Positions 15,023 to 24,498 are shown, counted from the first letter of the stretch. The stretch: DNA of 64,000 nucleotides from Streptomyces sp. NBC_01314 (GCF_041435215.1 NZ_CP108394.1:1984001-2048000), one strand, 5' to 3'. Numbers and translations: made by a program. The notes: generated from the sequence alone by a model not told the origin.

Positions 15023-16291
15023 GTGATCGGACCCGCGTCGCTGCGACGGGTGACCGGCGCTCACCCGCGCCTGCTGGATGCCGCCCTCGCCACCCTCGTG
15101 GGCTGTATCGGCCTGCTGCCTCTGCTGCTCGGACGGTGGCCCGACGGTGTACGGCCCTCGGGCGCCGACGCTGTCGCTGCGGCGGCCGCGTTCCTGCTTC
15201 TGCTGGCCCGCCGCCGTGCACCGCTGCCCGTCCTGGCGCTGGCGGTTCTCGGGGAGGTGGCCTTCACCCTCCTCGCGTCATATCCGTCGCGGGTGCTGAA
15301 GATCGCCGCGTTGCTGGCGGTCTACACCGTGGCCCGAACGGTCCGTCGGCGGATCGCCTTGCTCGCCGTCTCGGGCACGGCCCTCGTCCTGTACGCCGTC
15401 ATCACCTGGGCGACGGATTCGGCCTCCGGCCCGGAGGCCGGCGCCGTGTTCGCCTGGACCGGGATGTTCGCCGCCGTCGGGGGCACCGTGCGCACCTGGC
15501 ACGACTACGTCGCCGCGATGGAGGAGCGAGCGCTTCGGGCGGAGGAGAGCAAGGAAGAAGAGGCCCGCCGCCGGGTGGCCGAGGAGCGGCTGCGCATCGC
15601 GAGGGAACTCCACGACGTGATCGCCCACCACATCGCCCTGATCACCATTCAGGCAGGGGTCGCCGGTCGCTTCCTTCGGGGCCGACCGGATCAGGCCGAG
15701 GTGGCGCTCGGTCACATCCGTGACGCCGGCCGCACGGTCCTGGACGAACTGGGCCCGCTGCTGCACGTACTACGCCAGTCCGGCGACGAGACGGGCGCGA
15801 CGCATCCGACCGAACCCATGCCCGGCCTGTCCCGCCTCGGAGGGCTCCTCGAATCGCTCACTGCCGCCGGGCTGGGCATCCGCCACCGCCAGGCCGGCCA
15901 CCCGCGCCCCCTGCCGACCGCCATCGACCTGACTGCCTACCGCATCATCCAGGAGGGGCTGACCAACGCACACAAGCACGGCGCGACCGCCGAGGTGGAC
16001 CTGCTCGTCGACTACGGGCCCGACGAACTGTGCATCCGGATCACCAACCCCCTGCACTCCGGCCCGTACCCGGCGGCGGCCGCGACGGGCACCGGACACG
16101 GGCTGACGGGCATGCGTGAGCGCGCCCACGCGGTCGGCGGCAGCCTCCATGTCGGAGCAGACGCCCACGGTGGTTTTCGCCTCACTGTGCGTCTACCGCT
16201 GCCCACAGCCGGACCACCGACCGACACACGGCCGTCGGACCGGTCCGGCACGGCCCCGCGCGTGACCGCCGCCGAGGGGAGGCAGGGATGA
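15023..16291 (+). CDS. Two-component sensor histidine kinase (NarL-group)
   Basis: A 422-residue membrane kinase. The first 150 residues hold four or five hydrophobic segments (for example LLDAALATLVGCIGLLPLLL and RIALLAVSGTALVLYAVITW). A coiled linker follows, then the HisKA_3 dimerisation domain with the phospho-histidine in RELHDVIAHHIALI, and an HATPase domain with the N-box YRIIQEGLTNAHKHG and G-box GTGHGLTGMRERA. No separate sensor domain is seen, so the stimulus is probably sensed in the membrane. GTG at 15023 is used because the frame before it has no coding character. The response regulator overlaps its stop by ATGA. Confidence 0.9.
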   Translation: MIGPASLRRVTGAHPRLLDAALATLVGCIGLLPLLLGRWPDGVRPSGADAVAAAAAFLLLLARRRAPLPVLALAVLGEVAFTLLASYPSRVLKIAALLAVYTVARTVRRRIALLAVSGTALVLYAVITWATDSASGPEAGAVFAWTGMFAAVGGTVRTWHDYVAAMEERALRAEESKEEEARRRVAEERLRIARELHDVIAHHIALITIQAGVAGRFLRGRPDQAEVALGHIRDAGRTVLDELGPLLHVLRQSGDETGATHPTEPMPGLSRLGGLLESLTAAGLGIRHRQAGHPRPLPTAIDLTAYRIIQEGLTNAHKHGATAEVDLLVDYGPDELCIRITNPLHSGPYPAAAATGTGHGLTGMRERAHAVGGSLHVGADAHGGFRLTVRLPLPTAGPPTDTRPSDRSGTAPRVTAAEGRQG

Positions 16292-16953
16292 CCGTCCGCG
16301 TTCTGCTCGCCGACGACCAGGCCCTCGTCCGCACCAGCTTCCGCCTGCTCATCGAGTCGGAGCCGGACCTGGAGGTCGTCGGAGAGGCCGCGACGGGCGC
16401 AGAAGCGGTCGAACTGGCCCGCAGCACCCGTGCCGATGTCGTGCTGATGGACATCCGAATGCCCGACATGGACGGCGTCGCCGCCACGCGCGCCATCTCG
16501 GCGGACGAAGACCTCGCGGGTGTACGGGTGCTGATCCTGACGACCTTCGAAGCCGACGAGTATGTCTTCCAGGCGTTGCGTGCCGGGGCCAGCGGGTTCC
16601 TCGGAAAGGGCGTGGAGCTCTCCTACCTCCTCGACGCCATCCGGCTGGTCGCTCACGGAGAGGCGCTGCTGTCACCCATGGCGACCAAGGCACTCATCGC
16701 CCGCTACCTGGCCACACCCGACAGGACGAGCGCTCCGGCCCCGGAACTGAAGAGCCTGACCGAACGCGAGCGGCAGGTGCTCGTCCTCGTGGCCGCCGGC
16801 CTCTCCAACAACGCCATCGCCGAGCAGCTTCACGTCTCGCCCTGGACCGCCAAGACCCACCTGAACCGCATCATGACCAAGCTCGGCGCCCGCGACCGCG
16901 CCCAACTCGTCGTGATCGCCTACCGGACCGGTCACGCCCACCCCGGCGCATGA
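16288..16953 (+). CDS. LuxR/NarL-type response regulator
   Basis: A 221-residue partner of the upstream kinase, translationally coupled by the ATGA overlap. The receiver has DD at residues 9-10, the phospho-aspartate in VVLMDIRMPD and the lysine in FLGKGVEL. The C-terminal LuxR helix-turn-helix is LTERERQVLVLVAAGLSNNA followed by IAEQLHVSPWTAKTHLNRI. Phosphorylation by the kinase should activate DNA binding. Targets cannot be told; no transporter gene is adjacent, unlike many such pairs. Confidence 0.92.
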   Translation: MTVRVLLADDQALVRTSFRLLIESEPDLEVVGEAATGAEAVELARSTRADVVLMDIRMPDMDGVAATRAISADEDLAGVRVLILTTFEADEYVFQALRAGASGFLGKGVELSYLLDAIRLVAHGEALLSPMATKALIARYLATPDRTSAPAPELKSLTERERQVLVLVAAGLSNNAIAEQLHVSPWTAKTHLNRIMTKLGARDRAQLVVIAYRTGHAHPGA

Positions 16954-17016
16954 CCGACCGCGCACCACGCGGTGCGCCGGGTGCCCTTCGGCTGCCGGAC
17001 GGCGTCTGTGCGGGGG

Positions 17017-18180
17017 TTACGGCGCCGTCGCCAGACCGGGCAGAGGCTGCGCGGGACCATGGATGGGGCCGGCACCGTGCGACAGGGGCCTGCCCGCGCC
17101 TCGGTTGGATTGGGCGATGATCTCCGACGTGATGGAGATCGCTGTCTCCTCGGGAGTACGGGCGCCGATGTCCAGGCCGATCGGTGAGTGCAGGCGGGCC
17201 AATTGGTACGGGGGGACGCCGGCCTCCCGCAGCAGGTCGATACGGCGCTCATGTGTGCGTCGGGAGCCCATGGCGCCGACGTAACCGACGGGGAGGGTTA
17301 GCGCCAGGCGCAGCAGCGGGATGTCGAACTTGGTGTCGTGGGTGAGGACGCAGATGGCGGTGCGGGGGTCGACCTGGGTGGCTTCGAGGTAGCGGTGGGG
17401 CCAGTCGGTGACGACTTCGTCGGCGTGCGGGAAGCGGGCGGTGGTCGCGAAGACCGGGCGGGCGTCGCAGACGGTGACCCGGTAGCCGAGGAAGCTCCCG
17501 GCCTGGCTGAGGGCGGCGGCGAAGTCGACGGCGCCGAAGATCAGCATGCGGGGGCGGGGCGCGTGGGCGTGGACGAGGACGGTGAGCTTGCGCGTACAGG
17601 TGCCGTCCTCGGAGCTCTCTGCTTCTCCCCCACCGCCGCCGACCTCGGTCAAGGCGGTGCGGCCCGCCCGCAGGAACGCCCGCGCCTGTGCCACGACCGC
17701 CCGGTCCTCGCTCTCGTCGCCGAGAGTGCCGTCGTGGGCGCCTTCGTCGGGGACGTGGAGCATACGGCCCATGAGTTCACCGGGACCGTCGACGACGTGG
17801 GCGACGGCCGACGGGCGTCCCGCGGTCACGGCGTCGAGGGCGGCGGTGAGGGCGGGCACGGTGGCGGGCTCCACGCGCTGTACCAGGATGTCGATCTCTC
17901 CGCCGCAGGTCAGGCCGGCAGTGAAGGCGTCCGAGTCGGAGTAGCCGAAGGTAACTCGTGCGGGTGCAGCGCGTTCGGCCAGTATCTGGCGGCCCAGTTC
18001 GTACACCGCTGCCTCGACGCATCCGCCGGAGACACCGCCGACCGCGTTGCCGTCGGCGTCCACGGCCAGTGAGGTGCCCGGTGGCAGGGGGGCGCTGCCT
18101 CTGACGTCGATGACGGTGGCGAGGGCGAAGGGCCGGGCCTCACGGCACCACTCGTACAGCGTGTCCGCGATGTTCAGCAT
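17017..18180 (-). CDS. XdhC/PaoD molybdenum cofactor maturation protein
   Basis: A 387-residue XdhC-family protein, last gene of the pao operon. These proteins bind molybdenum cofactor, help its sulphuration and insert it into the large subunit. The N-terminal XdhC part reads LATVIDVRGSAPLPPGTSLA and GGVSGGCVEAAVYE. The C-terminal Rossmann-like part reads MLIFGAVDFAAALSQAGSFL, ICVLTHDTKFDIPLL and VGYVGAMGSRRTHERR. An acidic/glycine-rich linker lies between. ATG at 18180 begins the homology. A 155-base gap separates it from the large-subunit gene. A decayed copy of its 3' end lies at 2085-2400. Confidence 0.9.
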   Translation of the reverse strand: MLNIADTLYEWCREARPFALATVIDVRGSAPLPPGTSLAVDADGNAVGGVSGGCVEAAVYELGRQILAERAAPARVTFGYSDSDAFTAGLTCGGEIDILVQRVEPATVPALTAALDAVTAGRPSAVAHVVDGPGELMGRMLHVPDEGAHDGTLGDESEDRAVVAQARAFLRAGRTALTEVGGGGGEAESSEDGTCTRKLTVLVHAHAPRPRMLIFGAVDFAAALSQAGSFLGYRVTVCDARPVFATTARFPHADEVVTDWPHRYLEATQVDPRTAICVLTHDTKFDIPLLRLALTLPVGYVGAMGSRRTHERRIDLLREAGVPPYQLARLHSPIGLDIGARTPEETAISITSEIIAQSNRGAGRPLSHGAGPIHGPAQPLPGLATAP

Positions 18181-18335
18181 GGGGGCTTTTCTGTGAGGTG
18201 GGGGATTGGCGGGCCGTCGCCGGGCTCTAGGGGAGGTAACCGCGGCGACGGCCCTGATGCCCGGCGGCGTGGCGTCATTCCGCCGGACGATCCAGGTGGC
18301 CGGGTGGCCGGGTGGGCACACCGGCCACCCGGTGC

Positions 18336-20522
18336 TCAGAGCAGGGCTTCGGCGGTGATGGGCAGTTCGCGGATGCGGCGGCCGGTGGCGTTGAAGACCG
18401 CGTTGGCGATGGCGGGTGCCACTCCGACGATGACGACCTCGCCGAGTCCCTTGACGCCGATGGGGTCGGCTTCGTAGTCCTCGCCCTCGATGAAGATCGC
18501 CTTCAGGTCGGGCATGTCGGCGTGGGTCGGCACGAGGTAGTCGGCGAGGTTGGCGTTGACGATCCGGCCGTCGCGGTGGTCGGTGACGGTCTGTTCGAGG
18601 AGGGCCTGGCCGATGCCGCCGGTCATGGCTCCGATGGCCTGGCTGTCGGCGAGTCTCGGGTTGATGATCCGGGCGGCGTCGTACACGCCGACCATGCGCC
18701 GGACCCGGACCATGCCGAGGCGGGCGTCGACGGCCACTTCGGCGAAGATCGCGGCGTAGGCGTAAAGGGAGAACTTCTCCGTTTCCGGCGCCCCGGCGTA
18801 CGAGCCCATCGCTTCGAGGTGGGTGCGGTTGTTGCGGGCCAGGAGGCGCTGGTAGGTCTCCCCGCGTGTGGGCTTGTCCTTCACGTACAGCCGGCCGCCC
18901 CGTACGACGATGTCCGCGGCGTCGGCGCCGTACAGCGGTGATTCCTCGTCCTTGACCGCGAGCGTGATCGCCTGCTCGCGCAGTTTGTCGCAGCCGTCCT
19001 GGACGGCGGAGCCGACACTGGCCATGGTCTGCGAGCCGGCGTGGACGGGGGCCGGGGGCATGAGGGAGTCACCGAGGCGGAAGGTCACCTGGCGCATGGT
19101 CAGGCCGAGGGCGTCGGCGGCGACCTGGCTCATGGAGGTGGCCGTGCCGGGGCCCATGTCGCTGGTCGCGGACTGCACCAGGGCGGTGCCGTCGGCGTCG
19201 AGCCGGACCGAGGCCTGGGCCGCGCTGCGCTGGGTGTCGTAGACACCGGCGGCCATGCCCATGCCGATGAGCCAGTCGCCGTCACGCGTCGAGCGGGGCT
19301 TGGGGTTGCGCCGGTGCCAGCCGAACTCGCGGGCGCCGGCGCGGTAGCACTCGCGCAGGCGGCGGCTGGAGAACGGCAGACTGGTGGACTCGTCGGCGGC
19401 GGGTTCGTTGCGCAGCCGCAGCTCGATCGGGTCCAGGCCCAGTTCGTGGGCGAGCTCGTCCATCGCCGACTCGACGGGGAAGACGCCGCTGGCGTACCCG
19501 GGGCCGCGCATGAACCACGGGGTGCCCACGTCCAGCGGGACGTGACGGTAGGCCTGACGGACGTTGGGCGTGCTGTAGAGCATCCGGCCGGGTTCCATGA
19601 CGTGTTCGCTGTGCCGTTCGTAGCGGGAGCTCTCGGTGCGGATGTCGTGCGCCGACGCGGTCAGGCGGCCCCGCCGGTTGCCGCCGAGGCTCAGTTCGTA
19701 CTCGTATGCGGGCCGGAATCCCACACCGAAGTACGACTGCCTGCGCGTGAGAACGAGTTTCACGGGGCGTTTCACTTCGCGCGCGGCCATGGCCGCGATG
19801 ACGGACTGCACGTAGGTACGGGCGGCGTTGCCGAAGGCCCCGCCGACGAACGGCGAGATGACGCGGACGTTGCCCGGCGCGATGCCGAACTCACCGGACA
19901 GGGTGCGCACGGCACCTGCCACACTCTGGGACTTCTCCCAGACGGTCAGCCGGTCACCCTCCCAGCGTGCGACGGTGGCGTGCGGCTCCATCGGGTTGTG
20001 GTGGTTGCGGGCCATCCGGTACGTCAGGTCCAGCCGGACAGGGGCGGATTCCAAGGCACTGTCGGCGTCGCCGCGCGCATAGGTCTCCGGGTCGTCGGCG
20101 GGTTCGGCGGCACTGATGTCGGTCGAGACGGACTCGGCGTCGTAGGAGACCTCCACCAGGCTCGCGGCGTGCTGTGCGACCTCCAGCGTGGTCGCCACCA
20201 CGACCGCGACGGGCTGACCGAAGAACCGGATGCTGTCGTCCTGGAAGGGACGCAGCCGCCGGCCCGGCGGGAATCCCCCCTGGACGGGCGGCAGCTTGGG
20301 CGCGTTGAGGTGACTGATCACCTTCAGGACGCCGGATTCGGCTTCGGCGGCGCGGGCATCGATGCCGGTGACACGGCCCCGGCCGGCACTGCTCTCGACG
20401 AGAACCGCGTGCACGACCCCGTCGGGGCTGTTGTCGGCGGCGTACTTCGCTTTCCCGGTCACCCTCAGCCGTGCGTCGACCCGGGGCGCGGCCGCACCGA
20501 CCGCTGCCTGTGGCTGGCTCAT
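18336..20522 (-). CDS. paoC: Aldehyde/xanthine oxidoreductase molybdopterin subunit (PaoC-like)
   Basis: A 728-residue large subunit of a xanthine-oxidase-family enzyme. Residues about 15-120 form the aldehyde-oxidase a/b hammerhead (VTGKAKYAADN, FFGQPVAVVVA). The rest is the Mo-pterin binding region, with PFVGGAFGNAARTYVQ, MRGPGYASGVFPVESAMDEL and the base glutamate in IGVKGLGEVVIVG near the C-terminus. It should hydroxylate aldehydes to acids together with the two small subunits. ATG at 20522 overlaps the stop of the FAD-subunit gene (ATGA). The symbol follows the Escherichia coli PaoABC type; the substrate is not known. Confidence 0.9.
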   Translation of the reverse strand: MSQPQAAVGAAAPRVDARLRVTGKAKYAADNSPDGVVHAVLVESSAGRGRVTGIDARAAEAESGVLKVISHLNAPKLPPVQGGFPPGRRLRPFQDDSIRFFGQPVAVVVATTLEVAQHAASLVEVSYDAESVSTDISAAEPADDPETYARGDADSALESAPVRLDLTYRMARNHHNPMEPHATVARWEGDRLTVWEKSQSVAGAVRTLSGEFGIAPGNVRVISPFVGGAFGNAARTYVQSVIAAMAAREVKRPVKLVLTRRQSYFGVGFRPAYEYELSLGGNRRGRLTASAHDIRTESSRYERHSEHVMEPGRMLYSTPNVRQAYRHVPLDVGTPWFMRGPGYASGVFPVESAMDELAHELGLDPIELRLRNEPAADESTSLPFSSRRLRECYRAGAREFGWHRRNPKPRSTRDGDWLIGMGMAAGVYDTQRSAAQASVRLDADGTALVQSATSDMGPGTATSMSQVAADALGLTMRQVTFRLGDSLMPPAPVHAGSQTMASVGSAVQDGCDKLREQAITLAVKDEESPLYGADAADIVVRGGRLYVKDKPTRGETYQRLLARNNRTHLEAMGSYAGAPETEKFSLYAYAAIFAEVAVDARLGMVRVRRMVGVYDAARIINPRLADSQAIGAMTGGIGQALLEQTVTDHRDGRIVNANLADYLVPTHADMPDLKAIFIEGEDYEADPIGVKGLGEVVIVGVAPAIANAVFNATGRRIRELPITAEALL

Positions 20523-21499
20523 TCGGTGCCTCCTACGGTACGCAGCTGGCGTTCGACCGTGCGTTTGAGCAGCTCGGCCTTGAAGCCGTTGTGGGTGAGG
20601 GGGCGTGCCCCGTCGGCCGCGTGCCCGGCGGCCTCGGACCACAGCCGGTCGGAGGGGCGTTCGCCGATGAGGGCCTGCTCGACGGCGGGGAGTTTCCAGG
20701 GCACGGTGCCCACTCCGCCGGCGGCGACCCCAGCCTCGCGGATGACGCCGCCACGGATGTGCAGCGCGACCGCGGCCGAGGTGAGCGCGAACTCGTAGGA
20801 CTGCCGGTCGCGCACTTTCAGGTAGCCGGACTTCAGTGGGCGCGGGTGGGCCGGGATCACCACGGCGGTGATCAACTCCCCGCGTTCGAGGGCCTGTTCG
20901 CGGTTCGGGGTGCTGCCCGGCTGGAGGAGGAAGTCGGCGAAGGACACGGTGCGCTCGCCGTCCGGGCCCAGCAGCTGGACGGTGGCCTCCAGAGCGGCGA
21001 GGGCGACCGCGAGATCGGAGGGGTGCGTGGCCACGCACTGGTCGGAGGTGCCGAGGACCGCGTGGCTGCGGTTGAATCCGTCCCGCGCCGCGCAACCCGA
21101 GCCCGGCTCACGCTTGTTGCAGGCGGCACTCACGTCACGGAAGTACGTGCACCGGGTGCGCTGCATGATGTTGCCGCCGATGGTGGCCATGTTGCGCAGT
21201 TGGGCCGACGCACTCAGCTCCAGTGCCTGTGAGACGACCGGGTAGGCGGCGCGCACCGCGGTGTGGGCGGCGGCCTCGGCCATGCTGACCAGAGCGCCGA
21301 TGCGCAGGCCCCCGCTCCTGGTGACGGTGATCCCGCGCAGCGGCAGCGCGCTGATGTCGACCAGCGTCCCGGGGCGTTCGACGGTCTCCCGCATCAGGTC
21401 GACGAGCGTGGTGCCGCCGGCGATGTAGCGCCCGCCGCGCCGACCGGCGTCGAGGGCCTCAGGCGTGTTCATGGCCTTGGTGTAGGCGAAGGGGTGCAT
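20519..21499 (-). CDS. paoB: Aldehyde oxidoreductase FAD subunit (PaoB-like)
   Basis: A 326-residue flavin subunit of the CO-dehydrogenase/xanthine-oxidase type. FAD-binding motifs are YIAGGTTLVDLMRE and RNMATIGGNIMQRTRC. The stretch RCTYFRDVSAACNKREPGSG supplies the cysteines that in PaoB-type proteins hold an extra 4Fe-4S cluster, which separates this group from ordinary xanthine dehydrogenases. It passes electrons from the 2Fe-2S subunit to FAD. It starts 12 bases after the 2Fe-2S gene and overlaps the large-subunit gene by four bases, so the three form one transcript. Confidence 0.9.
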   Translation of the reverse strand: MHPFAYTKAMNTPEALDAGRRGGRYIAGGTTLVDLMRETVERPGTLVDISALPLRGITVTRSGGLRIGALVSMAEAAAHTAVRAAYPVVSQALELSASAQLRNMATIGGNIMQRTRCTYFRDVSAACNKREPGSGCAARDGFNRSHAVLGTSDQCVATHPSDLAVALAALEATVQLLGPDGERTVSFADFLLQPGSTPNREQALERGELITAVVIPAHPRPLKSGYLKVRDRQSYEFALTSAAVALHIRGGVIREAGVAAGGVGTVPWKLPAVEQALIGERPSDRLWSEAAGHAADGARPLTHNGFKAELLKRTVERQLRTVGGTE

Positions 21500-21511
21500 G
21501 GGGTTCCGCCC

Positions 21512-22177
21512 TCACTTCCGGCCGGCGGCCTGCTCGACCGCCCGCTCGATCTTCACGTAGCAGCCGCAGCGGCAGAGGTTGCCGCTCATCCACTCCCGGA
21601 TCTCCTCGTGCGAGCCGGTGTGGCCCTCCTTGATACAGCCGACGCCGGACATGATCTGCCCCGGCGTGCAGAACCCGCACTGGAAGGCGTCCTGGTCGAC
21701 GAACGCCTGCTGCAGCGGGTGGAGCCGGTCGCCGTCGGCCAGGCCCTCGATCGTGGTGACCTCGGCCCCCTCCAACCGCACGGCCAGCGTCAGACAGGAG
21801 TTGACCCGCCGTCCGTCGACCAGGACCGTACAGGCGCCGCAGGCACCGGCGTTGCAGCCCTTCTTCGAACCGGTCAGGTCGAGATGCTCACGGAGCAGGT
21901 CCAGCAGCGAGGTGCGGTTGTCGACCGTGACAGTGCGCCGGACACCGTTGACCGTCAGGGAAACGCGACTGCCGGGCGGCGCCTCGGCAGCCCCCGCCTC
22001 CTCGGCAGCGACCCCTTCCTCGGCGGCGAGCGCGGGCGGCCCCGCGACCGGGCCGCCGACCATGGCGGCTCCTCCTAGAGCGGTCGTCGTGGCGATGAAG
22101 GTACGCCTGGTGGGCGGCGTCGGGGACTCGCCGGGGACAGTCACAACTGGGAAGGGACCTTCGATGGACATGTCCAC
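21512..22177 (-). CDS. paoA: Aldehyde oxidoreductase 2Fe-2S subunit, exported (PaoA-like)
   Basis: A 221-residue small subunit. The N-terminus has a twin-arginine leader (TRRTFIATTTALGGAAMVGG), so the assembled complex is probably exported. Ferredoxin-type cluster: GSKKGCNAGACGACTVLVDG plus a later cysteine. Second cluster: QCGFCTPGQIMS and GNLCRCGCYVKI. ATG at 22177 or the next one at 22171 could start. It is the first gene of the operon; a palindrome lies about 245 bases upstream at 22422-22441. A fragment of a sister gene is at 9686-9872. Confidence 0.9.
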   Translation of the reverse strand: MDMSIEGPFPVVTVPGESPTPPTRRTFIATTTALGGAAMVGGPVAGPPALAAEEGVAAEEAGAAEAPPGSRVSLTVNGVRRTVTVDNRTSLLDLLREHLDLTGSKKGCNAGACGACTVLVDGRRVNSCLTLAVRLEGAEVTTIEGLADGDRLHPLQQAFVDQDAFQCGFCTPGQIMSGVGCIKEGHTGSHEEIREWMSGNLCRCGCYVKIERAVEQAAGRK

Positions 22178-22467
22178 TCCTCATGGGTGGCGCGGGTGGT
22201 TGTCAGAGGCGTACCGACGGCCCTGCCGCTCTGCCTGGGTGCGCCGCGCCCGTTGCCACGGCAGGCAGCTGCTCACAGCGCCGCCAAGGCAAAAAGGGTG
22301 GCTGCGCCAGAGGACGTGACGGATTCGGCTCCCAGGGATACGTCGAGCACGTCGCACTTGGCCCTTCGGACCCGGGAGGAACATCGGCCTCCCCCGGTGC
22401 GATCACCAGCAAGCATTCACCCTTGTTGATTATCAAGCAAGTGTTGTTGCATCAAGCATCTTTACAC
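22178..22467. promoter_or_regulatory. Upstream region of the pao operon with palindrome
   Basis: CTTGTTGATTATCAAGCAAG at 22422-22441 is a near-perfect palindrome around TTGATTATCAA. It shares TATCAAGC with the operators at 11876 and 13712, so a related MarR protein may act here. No gene is supported between it and the operon start. Confidence 0.4.
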
Positions 22468-22734
22468 TCATGTCACTCGCGACGCCCCTCCGACACACCT
22501 GCCGAAGGCCAGGTGGATGCCATCGACGGCCGGGACGGGGCCGGCCGAGTCGCGGCTCGATGCCACCGACGCGATCCCGGACGGCATGCACACGGCGTGC
22601 ACGCCCAGCCCGATGGGTAATGGAGGTCCGAGGCGCCGCAACTCCTCGTCGGCGCCCACGAGTTCCGGCACCGGCACGTCCGGCTCCACGCGCCTGCGCC
22701 CCGTCGGCTCCGCCCTCATCAGGTCCGTGATCAC
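22468..22734 (-). CDS. Small protein translationally coupled to MarR
   Basis: An 88-codon frame whose GTG start overlaps the stop of the MarR gene (GTGA), with GC-rich third positions throughout. I recognise no family. The sequence has a charged start (MITDLMRAEPTGRRR) and a middle rich in Gly, Pro and Ala. It contains a TTA leucine codon, rare in these genomes and read by the developmental bldA tRNA. It may be a real small protein or the truncated start of a larger lost gene. Confidence 0.4.
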   Translation of the reverse strand: MITDLMRAEPTGRRRVEPDVPVPELVGADEELRRLGPPLPIGLGVHAVCMPSGIASVASSRDSAGPVPAVDGIHLAFGRCVGGASRVT

Positions 22735-23216
22735 GCCGCTCCGGAGCCCCCATCACGCCGATCCCAGATCGGCAGGGCATCACGATTGAGTTCGGCGAGC
22801 ACACGGAGCAGCAGGGAATGAACGGCTGCCCGCTCAGCGGGGGCGAGGACCGCGAGCGCTTCCGTGTCGAGTCGTTCCACCACCACCCGCGCCCGATCGG
22901 CGAGCCTCGCCCCGCTGTCGGTGACGGTCAGCTGGACGGTTCTGCGGTTCGAAGGGTGATCGTGGCGAGCCAGCAGCCCGCGGTCCACCAGTCCATTGAC
23001 AGCGGCACCCATCGACTGGGGGGTGATACCGGTCCGACGCGCGATCTCCGCCGCGGAGATTCCCGACGTCCAGACGGCGTGCTGCAGCGCATTGTGCTGC
23101 GCGGTCGTGAGGTCGAGCGAACGCAGCGCCCTTTCGAGACGCACTCCCATCACATGCACCATCTGCCACGCCAGGTAGCCCGTGCGCGTGGACGGATCCG
23201 TGTGAGTGCGGCTCAT
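22731..23216 (-). CDS. MarR-family regulator
   Basis: A 161-residue MarR protein. DNA-binding part: ISAAEIARRTGITPQSMGAA, wing ARHDHPSNRRTVQLTVTDSG. The N-terminal TGYLAWQMVHVMGVRLERAL is shared with the MarR at 24499, so these two are related. It is divergent from the membrane protein gene at 23303, and the 86-base gap holds TAAGG-type repeats. It is therefore the likely repressor of that exporter-like protein. The short downstream frame overlaps its stop. Confidence 0.9.
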   Translation of the reverse strand: MSRTHTDPSTRTGYLAWQMVHVMGVRLERALRSLDLTTAQHNALQHAVWTSGISAAEIARRTGITPQSMGAAVNGLVDRGLLARHDHPSNRRTVQLTVTDSGARLADRARVVVERLDTEALAVLAPAERAAVHSLLLRVLAELNRDALPIWDRRDGGSGAA

Positions 23217-23233
23217 GAGTGGGCCCCCGATAG

Positions 23234-23276
23234 TAAGGCAGCTGATATTTCCATGATAGAACTATAAGGCACCTTA
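23234..23276. promoter_or_regulatory. TAAGG repeats in the MarR/membrane protein gap
   Basis: TAAGGCACCTTA is a perfect palindrome at 23265-23276. A further TAAGGCA lies at 23234-23240. These are candidate MarR operators covering the divergent promoters. Confidence 0.5.
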
Positions 23277-23302
23277 CAGCTAGAGATGGAGACACCTCTC
23301 CC

Positions 23303-24355
23303 ATGACCACATCACCCACTACTTCCGTCGAGCCGCGCCGCACGCACCATCACCACGCGGTGGACCGCGCTCCGGCGCCGCAGGGCGCCACCGGGATCAG
23401 GGGCGTTCTGCTGCCCGTCGCGATCGTGCTGGTCATCGGCTCGATCTTCGTCAGCGTGTTCCTGGCCGCCTTTCACGCCCCGCAGCCCCACGATCTTCCG
23501 GTCGCCGTCGTCGGAACGACCCAGCGACTCGAACAGATCACCGGAGGGCTGGAGCTCGGGCAGCCCGGTGGATTCGAGGTGAAGCGCTACACCGACGAGA
23601 ACGCGGCCCGCCACGCGCTGCAGGACCGCAAGGTGTACGCCGCCTATGTCACCGGCCCCGGTAAGTCCGCCGATTTGCTGTATGCCGGAGCCAACGGCCC
23701 TTCTGTGACCTCGACTGTCACCGGCGCCTTCTCCGGTGTCGCCAAGGCGGACGGCGAGCGGATGACCGTGCAGGACGTCGTGCCGGCTTCGGCGGGCGAC
23801 ACCCGCGGCATGTCGGTGTTCTACGCCGGGTTCGGCGTCGTTCTGGCCGGGTTCCTGTTCGGCACGATGACCTACCAGATGGCCCCCCGACTGGAGTACC
23901 GGTGGAGGATGGCCAGCCTGGCCTCCTTCAGCGTCCTCGCCGGCGCTGTGGTGGCGGTGATAGCCGGGAGCCTGGGCTTCGCGGCACTGCCCGGCCCCTT
24001 CCTGGGCATCGCGGGGGTCATCGCGCTGATCGCCGCGGCCGTCGGCAGCGCGAGCATGGCGTTCATCCGTGTCTTCGGCCGGGCCGGGATGTCGCTGGCC
24101 GCCGTGGTCCTGTTCACCTTCGGCAACAGCACGAGTGGCGGCACCCTGCCCACCGCCTACCTGCCGGACTGGCTCCACCCGTTCTCGGAGATCCTCCCGG
24201 TGGGAGTCGGAGTGCGCGCCGTCCAGGGCTTGTCCCACTTCAACAACGACGGTCTCACTGCCGGCGTCGTCGTCCTGGTGGCGTGGATCCTGGTTGCCGC
24301 CGCGGTGCTCTACTGGCGTGATACCCGCGGGGCAAGCCGCGCAGCCGTCAACTGA
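23303..24355 (+). CDS. ABC-2/YhgE-type membrane protein
   Basis: A 350-residue integral membrane protein of the group related to ABC-2 permeases and YhgE/Pip proteins. One transmembrane helix follows a His-rich cytoplasmic start (GVLLPVAIVLVIGSIFVSVF). An external domain of about 130 residues comes next, then five hydrophobic segments in the second half, the last being AGVVVLVAWILVAAAVLYW. No ATP-binding partner is adjacent. Such proteins are often drug- or stress-inducible and under MarR or TetR control, in line with the divergent MarR gene. Substrate unknown. Confidence 0.8.
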   Translation: MTTSPTTSVEPRRTHHHHAVDRAPAPQGATGIRGVLLPVAIVLVIGSIFVSVFLAAFHAPQPHDLPVAVVGTTQRLEQITGGLELGQPGGFEVKRYTDENAARHALQDRKVYAAYVTGPGKSADLLYAGANGPSVTSTVTGAFSGVAKADGERMTVQDVVPASAGDTRGMSVFYAGFGVVLAGFLFGTMTYQMAPRLEYRWRMASLASFSVLAGAVVAVIAGSLGFAALPGPFLGIAGVIALIAAAVGSASMAFIRVFGRAGMSLAAVVLFTFGNSTSGGTLPTAYLPDWLHPFSEILPVGVGVRAVQGLSHFNNDGLTAGVVVLVAWILVAAAVLYWRDTRGASRAAVN

Positions 24356-24498
24356 CCCTGCTCCGTGCCGATCGCCGTTCCCCGGGCTGCCTGTAGGACG
24401 GCAGGCGGCATCGGCCCTCGGTCCGTCTCACGAAGGCCCGGCTCCCCGGCCGGTACCACCCTCGCGATCAGCACACCTCGCTCTCGTAGACTGCGGCC

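Noticed and set aside
19041..20798. 585-codon plus-strand frame over the molybdenum subunit
   Set aside because: Antisense shadow of a well-conserved gene; no motifs.
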